Assembly (NCBI GenBank): GCA_021199975.1
Contig: JAJQHF010000073.1
Coordinates: 1 to 8,105 of the forward strand
Direction of reading: 5' to 3'
Source: Candidatus Gastranaerophilales bacterium
GTDB taxonomy: Bacteria; Cyanobacteriota; Vampirovibrionia; Gastranaerophilales; Gastranaerophilaceae
Length of the DNA: 8,105 nucleotides
A program made the position numbers and the translations under genes. Below, piece by piece: positions 1 through 6,172 of the stretch. The number at the start of each line of letters is the position of its first letter. The first letter of the stretch is position 1. The notes beneath the pieces are model-generated. The model was not told the DNA's origin, did no database searches, and worked only from the letters and a program-made list of their open reading frames with translations.

Positions 1-355
1 CACTTGTTATGTCATCATCGGCTTCAATAGAAGAAATTTTGGCATAAAATTTGGTTCTGTCTTTAATATTGTTGGCAGGAATTGTCTGTACCTTTGCTTT
101 TACGGTAATATTCTTCCCCGAATACGGGGTTAAATCATCATCAAAAAATAAATGTATCGATGAATTAAAAAATCCTAAAACGAAAGCAAATATAAAAGTA
201 AACAATAATTTTGAAGGCAGAATATTTTTTAAAAGACAAAATACCGCCGTAATAATAACCGCCGGTATAAATAAAGCGGAGTAAGCAGATAAAAATGTAA
301 TAATTCCTAAAACATACAGGCATAAAAATATGATGATTTTCGCCTGTTTTGTCAT
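1..355 (-). CDS. comEC: ComEC/Rec2-type DNA uptake channel, N-terminal part (cut by window edge)
   Basis: An open frame of 118 codons runs without a stop from an ATG at 355-353 to the left edge of the window, so only the N-terminus is present. A near-perfect Shine-Dalgarno AAGGAGGT (368-361) lies 5 bases before the ATG and fixes the start. The visible protein begins with hydrophobic segments at about residues 7-42 and 50-71. A soluble stretch follows, containing LTPYSGKNITVKAKV (75-89) and RTKFYAKISSIEAD (100-113). Membrane helices followed by this beta-rich segment match the N-terminal domain (DUF4131, OB-like) of ComEC/Rec2, the inner-membrane channel that brings single-stranded DNA into the cell during natural transformation. 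The competence domain and any C-terminal metallo-beta-lactamase domain would lie outside the window. The assignment rests on motif resemblance read by eye. Another membrane protein with an OB-like domain is possible but less likely. Confidence 0.72.
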   Translation of the reverse strand, partial: MTKQAKIIIFLCLYVLGIITFLSAYSALFIPAVIITAVFCLLKNILPSKLLFTFIFAFVLGFFNSSIHLFFDDDLTPYSGKNITVKAKVQTIPANNIKDRTKFYAKISSIEADDDITS

Positions 356-372
356 GAAAAACCTCCTTATAA

Positions 373-401
373 TAAGACTCTTACATAAAGCAAGAGTCTT
401 A
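373..401 (-). repeat. Inverted repeat between the secreted-protein gene and comEC
   Basis: A perfect 10-base inverted repeat (TAAGACTCTT at 373-382, AAGAGTCTTA at 392-401) encloses a 9-base loop. On the minus strand it starts 4 bases after the stop codon of the upstream gene and ends 4 bases before the Shine-Dalgarno sequence of comEC. Only four of the ten pairs are GC and no clean T-run follows (ATTAT, then the AAGGAGG). It could therefore be a weak terminator or an mRNA processing or stabilising hairpin. A role in limiting comEC expression is inference. Confidence 0.45.
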
Positions 402-405
402 AATA

Positions 406-861
406 TTATATCATTGTTTTTCTTATTTGGTTTTTAGAACGTTCAATCTCTTTAATTCTTTTTTCAACAGATTTTACCTGTTCGCCTAAAACCCTTCTTT
501 GTTCTTTTATAAGCTTGTATTGAGTATCAATTTCCTGATATTTTGTTTGATAATCTAACAACTCATTTCTAATATTAACCTGTGCGCTGTCAAGTTCATA
601 TAAAGCATTATTAAAATTTGCCGCTTGACCTGAAACAGTATTCTGCGCATAACTTGAAGCTTCTTTTATATTTGATTCTATTTGAGCATTTGAAGTTGAA
701 GAAGAGGTTTGTACCGTTGATGTTGTTGTTTTTGAAGGGGTTTTTGTTGATGTTGTATAGTCTATAGAATATTCCGTAGGGTCAAATACCATGCCGTCCG
801 CAAAGGCTATACCGGCTGTCATCATTGTAATTATTGATAAAATCAAAAATTTTTTTTTCAT
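406..861 (-). CDS. Small secreted coiled-coil protein, function unknown
   Basis: I do not recognise a family for this 151-residue protein with confidence. It has a clear Sec signal peptide: lysines at 2-4, a hydrophobic core, and a likely cleavage after AFA (19-21). The mature chain would start DGMVFDPTEYS. Residues 36-58 are almost entirely Thr and Ser with a few Lys and Gln, a flexible linker. Residues about 85-147 are rich in charged residues and Gln, with regularly spaced Leu, Ile, Val and Tyr, as expected for a coiled coil ending in a basic tail. The product should be exported and is probably periplasmic, with no lipobox or second membrane segment. The Shine-Dalgarno AGGGA (873-869) supports the start at 861. 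It lies just upstream of comEC on the same strand and diverges from mfd. The VFDPT motif after the signal faintly recalls TrbJ/VirB5-type conjugation proteins, but the rest does not, so no function is assigned. Confidence 0.8.
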   Translation of the reverse strand: MKKKFLILSIITMMTAGIAFADGMVFDPTEYSIDYTTSTKTPSKTTTSTVQTSSSTSNAQIESNIKEASSYAQNTVSGQAANFNNALYELDSAQVNIRNELLDYQTKYQEIDTQYKLIKEQRRVLGEQVKSVEKRIKEIERSKNQIRKTMI

Positions 862-931
862 AATCTTTTCCCTGTTCCAATTCCCTGTATTATTAAAACA
901 TATTTATACTGCTGAAAAATCGTATAAATAA

Positions 932-960
932 TTGATAAATTAATATTATGGTTTTACAAT
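932..960 (+). promoter_or_regulatory. Predicted sigma70-type promoter for mfd
   Basis: TTGATA (932-937) and TACAAT (955-960) each match the -35 and -10 consensus at 5 of 6 positions and are separated by the optimal 17 bases. The predicted transcription start about 7 bases after the -10 falls at or within a base or two of the mfd ATG (968). The site lies in the 106-base divergent gap between the secreted-protein gene and mfd. For the opposite direction I can see only loose -10-like sequences with no convincing -35. Confidence 0.55.
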
Positions 961-967
961 TTGGATA

Positions 968-3900
968 ATGCGGGAATTTATTAAAAATATAAAATGTGAA
1001 TACACCGAGAAAATCACGGCACTGTTAAAAAAGCACGTGTCTTTTGCTTTGAGCGGAATTACAAACAGTGCAAAAATAATAATTCTTGCGCAATTACTTT
1101 TAAAAAATAAGCAAAAGATTATTTTTATTTCTGAAAGCGAACAGATTGCGTTAAAATATCAAAACGATTTAAAAAATCTCTTTGGTGTAAATGCCGTTAT
1201 TTTCCCTTATCAAGACGGTTCAATATATGATGTAAATTCAAAAAATTTATACAAATATTCAAATCAAATTAAAATTCTTCAAAATCAAAATGAAAATAAT
1301 ATCATAATAATTCCGCAAAAAGCTCTTTTTGAAAAGTTTCCGGATAGTTATTTTTTTGAAAGAAATAATATAAATATAAAAATAAATGATGATATAAATG
1401 TGGATGAATTTGCTTTTAAACTCGTAAAAATGGGATATAAGAGAAAAACGCTTGTTGCGGATGCAGGAGAATTCAGTATCAGAGGGGATATTATCGATAT
1501 ATTTCCTTTAAATGAAAATCCTTTCAGAATAGAATTGTGGGGGGATACAGTAACTGATATAAGAACTTTTGATGCCTCAAATCAAAGGAGCATATCAAAA
1601 GAAAAAGAAGCGGTTATTCAGCCTGTATATAAATTTATTCTTGATGAAAATTCTTATAAGACCATTGAAAAATTTATTGATAAAGAAGATGAAAATCAGC
1701 TTGAACTTATAGAGCAGCTTAAAAATGAAAATTATTTTGAAGGTATTGAATATTATGAGCCATATTTTAACCATGAATTAAAAGTAATACCTGAACTTAT
1801 TTCAAAAGAATATATCTTTATTTTTGATGATTATACGCAGTTTAAATCAAAATACGAACAAACTGACGAAAATTTAAAAAAACAATATGAAGAAAATATA
1901 AAAACCAAACTTACTCTGCCGCTTCAACATAATAATCATTTAGGTTTAAGTGAATTTTTAACAACCGTAAGCAGTTATCAAAAAATATATTTTGATAATT
2001 TTCTTTCTGATGAATTTGACATAAATATAGAACTTACAACGGAATTAATTCCGTATTTTGCAAACGGACTTAATGATATCGCCAAATTTATAAAAGAAAA
2101 GCTTAATCAAAACTATAGAATCATCAGTGCAACTGATTATAAAAACAGAATAGAAGAAATTTTAAGAGAATATGAAATACCCTTCTCTTATGATGTATCA
2201 GAAAAAAATTCCGTATATATAACAAATAATATAGTTCTCTCGGGAAGTATAATCGAAGATTGCAAACTGATAATAATAACGGACAAAGAATTTTTTAATA
2301 AACGTTCAAAAGATATAACAGGCACACGTTTTAACTATAGAAGAGAAAACCTTGATTTTATTGAAACCTTAAACGATATAAAAGAAGGTGATTATATAGT
2401 ACACATGGTGCATGGAATAGGTATTTTTAAAGGACTTTCAAAACAGACAATAGATAATGAAGAAAAAGATTATTTAACCTTAGAATATGCTCACGGAGAT
2501 AAGCTCCACATTCCGGCGGAACAAATAAATATGCTGTGCCGTTACAGGGGTTCTGGCAGTATATTGCCTTCTTTATCCAAAATGGGAGGTAATGATTGGA
2601 ATAATACAAAATCTAAAGTTAAAAAAGCAGTAGAAGATGTTGCGCAGGATTTAATTAATTTATATGCGGTAAGAAAATTATCTCAAGGTTACGCATTTGA
2701 ACCGGATAGTATCTGGCAGTACGAAATGGAGGATGCTTTCGGCTATACTGAAACTCCCGACCAAATGAAGGCAATATCACAAACAAAAGAAGATATGGAA
2801 TCAGATAAACCAATGGATAGGCTTATCTGCGGAGATGTCGGTTTCGGAAAAACGGAAGTCGCAATCAGGGCAATTTTTAAGGCGGTTATGTCTTCAAAAC
2901 AAGCTGCAATAGTTGTTCCTACTACAATCCTTGCCCTTCAGCATTATCAAACAATTTCTGAACGTTTTAAACCGTTTCCTGTTAAAGTGGAACTTTTATC
3001 GAGATTTAAAAGCCCAAAAGAACAAAAAGAAATTATAAAAAAGCTTATTTTGGGTGAAGTTGATGTTGTTATCGGTACGCATAGACTTTTGCAGGATGAT
3101 ATTCAATTTAAAGATTTGGGGCTGCTTGTTATTGATGAAGAGCATAAATTTGGAGTAAAACATAAAGAAAAATTAAAGAGATTAAAGAAAAATATTGATA
3201 TTTTAACAATGTCCGCAACACCTATACCAAGAACTTTATATATGTCGCTTTCTGGTATAAAGGACATGAGCATAATAAATACGCCCCCTACAAACAGATT
3301 ACCGATAAAAACATTTGTTTCGGAGTTTAAAGAATCTATTGTCAAAAATGCCGTTAATTATGAAATAGAAAGAGAAGGCCAGGTTTTTTATCTTTATAAC
3401 AGAGTAGAAAGTATATATGAATTTGCACAAAGTCTTAAAAACCTCCTGCCTAATATCAGACTTGCCGTTGCACACGGTCAAATGGATAAAAATGAACTTG
3501 AACGAATTATGACTGATTTTCTTAATCGTGAGTATGATGTGCTTTTGTGTACCACGATAATTGAATCGGGACTGGATATAGCCAATGCAAATACAATGAT
3601 AATACATGATGCGGATAAATTCGGACTCGCACAGCTTTATCAAATAAGAGGAAGAGTCGGGAGAACCGACCGTCAGGCATTTTGTTACTGCTTATATAAA
3701 CAATCAAAAAATTTAACCTCCGATGCAGTCAAAAGACTTAAATATATAAAAGAATTCACAACTTTAGGCAGCGGCTATCAAATAGCAATGCGTGATATTG
3801 AAATAAGAGGTGTCGGAAACGTTTTAGGTACAAAACAGCACGGTCAAATGGTTAATGTAGGATTTGATACATATTGTCAGTTATTAGAAGAAGCTGTACA

Positions 3901-4426
3901 AGAAATCCAAGAAGGGAAAACAGTTGAATATAAACCCGCCATTGTTGATATTAATGTTACTGCTTATATTCCTGATGAATGGGTCGGCTCAAAAGAACAA
4001 AAAATGATTGAATATAAACGTTTAGCTGATGTTAAATCCATAAATGAGCTTGAAATAATTCAAAGTGAATGGAAAGACAGATTTTCTAAAATGTCTGAAC
4101 CTGTTGAAAATCTTATAAAACTTGTTCATTTAAGACTCCTTGCCTCTCAGGCGGGAATATCTCTAATTCGGGAAACAGATTCATTTATCAGAATTTATAC
4201 AAATCTTTCTAAGGGCGAATGGAATATAATTACAGCAAAAGCAGACAAAAATATTACGAAATATATAAAATATACTTTAGCCCCAAATACTTGCACAGAC
4301 GGCAAAAGCATTTTACTTCTGAATAGGAATTACTTAAACTTTGAAGAATTATTTAACATTCTGTCTAATTTATTTTATCATATATTAAAGATAGGATATG
4401 ATTATAATCCAAATAATAAAGGTTAG
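968..4426 (+). CDS. mfd: Transcription-repair coupling factor Mfd
   Basis: Mfd is a double-stranded DNA translocase that pushes RNA polymerase stalled at lesions off the template and recruits UvrA for nucleotide excision repair. The protein has 1152 residues, the usual family length. An N-terminal UvrB-like module covers roughly 1-340, including GEFSIRGDIIDIFP. The CarD-like RNA polymerase interaction domain is at about 470-545 (EGDYIVHMVHGIGIFKGL at 473-490). The RecG-like motor follows with Walker A GDVGFGKT (622-629), Walker B box DEEH (723-726), the SATPIPRT motif, and motif VI QIRGRVGRTDR (892-902). The TRG translocation motif starts near GSGYQIAMRDIEIRG (934-948), and a D7-type C-terminal domain completes the protein. 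All key motor residues look intact. The start at 968 is forced, since the only upstream in-frame codons lead to a stop at 941-943. No Shine-Dalgarno sequence precedes it, in contrast to the neighbouring genes. It is the first gene of a probable two-gene unit with the foldase downstream. Confidence 0.97.
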   Translation: MREFIKNIKCEYTEKITALLKKHVSFALSGITNSAKIIILAQLLLKNKQKIIFISESEQIALKYQNDLKNLFGVNAVIFPYQDGSIYDVNSKNLYKYSNQIKILQNQNENNIIIIPQKALFEKFPDSYFFERNNINIKINDDINVDEFAFKLVKMGYKRKTLVADAGEFSIRGDIIDIFPLNENPFRIELWGDTVTDIRTFDASNQRSISKEKEAVIQPVYKFILDENSYKTIEKFIDKEDENQLELIEQLKNENYFEGIEYYEPYFNHELKVIPELISKEYIFIFDDYTQFKSKYEQTDENLKKQYEENIKTKLTLPLQHNNHLGLSEFLTTVSSYQKIYFDNFLSDEFDINIELTTELIPYFANGLNDIAKFIKEKLNQNYRIISATDYKNRIEEILREYEIPFSYDVSEKNSVYITNNIVLSGSIIEDCKLIIITDKEFFNKRSKDITGTRFNYRRENLDFIETLNDIKEGDYIVHMVHGIGIFKGLSKQTIDNEEKDYLTLEYAHGDKLHIPAEQINMLCRYRGSGSILPSLSKMGGNDWNNTKSKVKKAVEDVAQDLINLYAVRKLSQGYAFEPDSIWQYEMEDAFGYTETPDQMKAISQTKEDMESDKPMDRLICGDVGFGKTEVAIRAIFKAVMSSKQAAIVVPTTILALQHYQTISERFKPFPVKVELLSRFKSPKEQKEIIKKLILGEVDVVIGTHRLLQDDIQFKDLGLLVIDEEHKFGVKHKEKLKRLKKNIDILTMSATPIPRTLYMSLSGIKDMSIINTPPTNRLPIKTFVSEFKESIVKNAVNYEIEREGQVFYLYNRVESIYEFAQSLKNLLPNIRLAVAHGQMDKNELERIMTDFLNREYDVLLCTTIIESGLDIANANTMIIHDADKFGLAQLYQIRGRVGRTDRQAFCYCLYKQSKNLTSDAVKRLKYIKEFTTLGSGYQIAMRDIEIRGVGNVLGTKQHGQMVNVGFDTYCQLLEEAVQEIQEGKTVEYKPAIVDINVTAYIPDEWVGSKEQKMIEYKRLADVKSINELEIIQSEWKDRFSKMSEPVENLIKLVHLRLLASQAGISLIRETDSFIRIYTNLSKGEWNIITAKADKNITKYIKYTLAPNTCTDGKSILLLNRNYLNFEELFNILSNLFYHILKIGYDYNPNNKG

Positions 4427-4445
4427 TTAATCCAAGGAGAAAAAT

Positions 4446-5579
4446 ATGAATAAACTGAAATTATCGGTATTCGCATTGCTTGCAATGTTTGTTTTTACCG
4501 GCTGTTCAATGCATAAGAGCGACAGCGGCATTATTAAAGTTAATAATACGGTTATTACAAAAAGCGAATTTGATAAAGCTTATGAAACAGTTGCGTCAAA
4601 CAATATGTTCTCTCAAATGGGAATTGATATAAAAGAAGATAAAGATGATATTTTTTCATTAATGCTTCAAGATAAAGTTGTTGCAGAGCTTATAGTAAAG
4701 GCTCTTTTAGATGAAGAAATGAAAAAAAATAAAATTACCGTTACCAAAGAAGATTTAGAAACGGCAGAAAAAGAAATTACGGACAAATTCGGCTCTAAAG
4801 AACAATTTACACAGATTTTAAAATCTAACGGAGTTACTTATGAACAGTTCAAAAAAGATTTGGAAGCCGAAATTAAAATGAAGAAATTTGTTGATTCAAT
4901 TGCAATGGTTTCAATTGGCGACTCAGAAGCAAAAAAATATTATGACGAGAATAAAGATAAATTTGAAAATCCGAAAAGAGTCAGAGCTTCTCATATTTTA
5001 ATAGCCTCAAACCCGGAACAAATAAAGGCTAAGCTGAAAGAAGAAAATAAAGATATTTCAGATGAAGAACTTGCGCAAAAAACAGAAGCAATAATGAATG
5101 AAAATTTAAAAAAAGCACAGGCAATCCAAGCAAAAGTAAAAAAAGCTCCCTCCACTTTTGCTAAAGCAGCAAAAGAAAATTCACAAGATACAGCAAGCGC
5201 AATCAGAGGCGGAGATTTAGGATTTTTTGCAGAAGGAGAAATGGTTGAAGCTTTCTCAAATAAAGCCTTCTCAATGGCGCCTAATACCATAAGTGAGGTT
5301 ATTTTAACTCCGTACGGGTATCATATAATAATGGTTACGGATAGAACTGAAGCGGGAACCAAGTCTTTTGAAGAAAGCAAAAAAGATATAATTGCTTATT
5401 TAGAAAGCATGGATAAAGTGGATATTTTAAAAAACAAAATTGAAGAACTAAGAAAAAATGCAAATATTCAATATCTTGATGAAAACTACAATCCCGATAA
5501 TATTCAAAATAAAATAAAAGAAGCTGCAAAAAATACCCCCGAAACAGAAAATGAATTTGTAAAACAAGAAGAAAAATAA
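4446..5579 (+). CDS. PrsA/SurA-like parvulin peptidyl-prolyl isomerase, predicted lipoprotein
   Basis: This is an extracytoplasmic foldase expected to catalyse cis-trans isomerisation of prolyl bonds and chaperone exported or outer-membrane proteins. The N-terminus is a signal sequence ending in VFTGC, with Cys20 as the probable lipidated residue. The lipobox has Phe instead of the usual Leu at -3. Residues about 28-170 form a SurA/trigger-factor-like helical chaperone region, including an EFDKAYE segment. A PpiC parvulin domain follows from about 179 to 300: RASHILI (180-186), GGDLGFF (255-261), FSNKAFSM, and GYHIIMVTDR near its end. An unusually long Lys/Glu-rich insertion sits between HILI and the central helix. 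The tail is acidic and Asn-rich. The Shine-Dalgarno AAGGAG (4434-4439) is 6 bases before the ATG. The gene starts 19 bases after mfd, so the two are probably cotranscribed, and a strong terminator follows. Whether it is closer to PrsA or SurA cannot be decided by eye. Confidence 0.92.
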   Translation: MNKLKLSVFALLAMFVFTGCSMHKSDSGIIKVNNTVITKSEFDKAYETVASNNMFSQMGIDIKEDKDDIFSLMLQDKVVAELIVKALLDEEMKKNKITVTKEDLETAEKEITDKFGSKEQFTQILKSNGVTYEQFKKDLEAEIKMKKFVDSIAMVSIGDSEAKKYYDENKDKFENPKRVRASHILIASNPEQIKAKLKEENKDISDEELAQKTEAIMNENLKKAQAIQAKVKKAPSTFAKAAKENSQDTASAIRGGDLGFFAEGEMVEAFSNKAFSMAPNTISEVILTPYGYHIIMVTDRTEAGTKSFEESKKDIIAYLESMDKVDILKNKIEELRKNANIQYLDENYNPDNIQNKIKEAAKNTPETENEFVKQEEK

Positions 5580-5590
5580 TAATTAATATA

Positions 5591-5627
5591 AAAAATCGGA
5601 TATAACAAATTATTATATCCGATTTTT
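5591..5627 (+). terminator. Rho-independent terminator after the foldase gene
   Basis: A perfect 15-base stem (5591-5605 with 5613-5627) encloses a 7-base loop. The stem core is ATCGGATATAA, the left arm opens with five A and the right arm ends with five T. It begins 11 bases after the stop codon of the lipoprotein gene. The A-tract and T-tract symmetry would allow activity on both strands, but genes on both sides run in the plus direction, so it should close the mfd-foldase unit. Confidence 0.85.
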
Positions 5628-5636
5628 ATATAGTTT

Positions 5637-5682
5637 GGAGCCGCCTTCTGCAGCTGGCTCCTTGCCCGCCGTAAGGAGGCTC
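5637..5682 (+). promoter_or_regulatory. GC-rich structured leader that can mask a Shine-Dalgarno sequence
   Basis: These 46 bases contain 32 G or C (about 70 percent) in an otherwise very AT-rich window. Three competing pairings are visible. GAGCCGCCTT (5638-5647) pairs with AAGGAGGCTC (5673-5682) at 9 of 10 positions. GGAGCC (5637-5642) pairs perfectly with GGCTCC (5656-5661). CTCCTT (5658-5663) pairs perfectly with AAGGAG (5673-5678). The first and third cover the strong Shine-Dalgarno AAGGAGG (5673-5679), while the second occupies the strand needed for the first. This is the layout expected of a switchable 5' leader. It could equally be a dispersed palindromic repeat that landed here. I know of no riboswitch family attached to this gene, so the regulatory role is inference. 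Confidence 0.5.
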
Positions 5683-5684
5683 TT

Positions 5685-5708
5685 ATGCAAAGGAAAAAGA
5701 AATGCTAA
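5685..5708 (+). CDS. Possible seven-codon leader ORF overlapping the rfaE2 start
   Basis: An ATG at 5685, placed 5 bases after the perfect AAGGAGG, opens the reading frame MQRKKKC and stops at TAA 5706-5708. The stop lies 2 bases beyond the rfaE2 ATG (5702-5704), so the two frames overlap by 7 bases in different phases. This geometry suits translational coupling, in which ribosomes loaded at the strong site would terminate next to the rfaE2 start. It may also be a chance ORF, since rfaE2 has its own weaker AAAGGA (5689-5694). Being so short, it has no coding statistics to lean on. Confidence 0.35.
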   Translation: MQRKKKC

Positions 5709-6166
5709 TTAAACAGGAAAATATCGAAAATCTATTAAGTATATTAAGAAACAACGGCAAAACAATCGTTACAACAAACGGGTGCTTTGATATTTTACAT
5801 GTCGGGCATGTAAGATATTTGGAAAAAGCTAAAAGTTTTGGAGATGTGCTGATTGTGGCATTAAATTCGGATAAATCAGTTAAAAAAATAAAAGGCGACA
5901 GCCGCCCAATAAACAATGAAAATGACAGAGCTGAAGTTTTAAGCGCATTAAGAAGCGTGGATTACGTTGTATTATTTGATGAAACTTCTCCTATAGATTT
6001 ACTTTTAAAAATAAAACCTGATGTACATACAAAAGGCGCCGATTATACAATTGAAACCCTTCCGGAAGCAAAAGGAATAATTGAAGCCGGAGGAAGAATT
6101 GAATTTATATCTTTTGTAGAAGGTAAATCCACAACTTCCATTATTGAAAAAATGAAAAAAGCATAA
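5702..6166 (+). CDS. rfaE2: D-glycero-beta-D-manno-heptose 1-phosphate adenylyltransferase (standalone RfaE domain II)
   Basis: The enzyme transfers AMP from ATP to heptose 1-phosphate, giving ADP-heptose, the precursor of the LPS inner core. The 154 residues cover one nucleotidyltransferase fold. TTNGCFDILHVGHVRYL (24-40) holds the HxGH motif (33-36). LNSDKSVKKIKGDSRPI and ENDRAEVLSALRSVDYVV are family signatures, followed by KPDVHTKGADY. The C-terminal GKSTTSIIEKMK stretch corresponds to the conserved ST-rich nucleotide-binding motif. There is no fused sugar kinase domain, unlike E. coli HldE, so the kinase should be encoded elsewhere. The start at 5702 is the first possible one in frame, because an in-frame TAA lies at 5672 and no ATG, GTG or TTG comes between. 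AAAGGA lies 7 bases upstream. It follows a terminator and the GC-rich leader and converges with rnhB. Glycerol-3-phosphate cytidylyltransferases are related, but the signatures favour RfaE2. Confidence 0.92.
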   Translation: MLIKQENIENLLSILRNNGKTIVTTNGCFDILHVGHVRYLEKAKSFGDVLIVALNSDKSVKKIKGDSRPINNENDRAEVLSALRSVDYVVLFDETSPIDLLLKIKPDVHTKGADYTIETLPEAKGIIEAGGRIEFISFVEGKSTTSIIEKMKKA

Positions 6167-6172
6167 TCCTGA

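Noticed and set aside
51..284. Plus-strand open frame of 77 codons
   Set aside because: It lies antisense to the comEC fragment, has no Shine-Dalgarno, and its sequence resembles no protein. The minus frame has a perfect ribosome-binding site and a recognisable fold plan.
712..760. Thr/Ser-rich repeat-like stretch, considered as a tandem repeat
   Set aside because: The codons are mixed and no regular unit repeats. It is a low-complexity protein linker, not a DNA repeat array.
3299..3643. Minus-strand open frame of 114 codons inside mfd
   Set aside because: It is a shadow of the mfd helicase motor region, with Cys- and Ile-rich composition and no family features.
4991..5290. Minus-strand open frame of 99 codons opposite the parvulin domain
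   Set aside because: Its Ala/Phe/Ser-rich composition is the expected reverse of a Lys/Glu/Ala-rich coding stretch, and it has no initiation signal.
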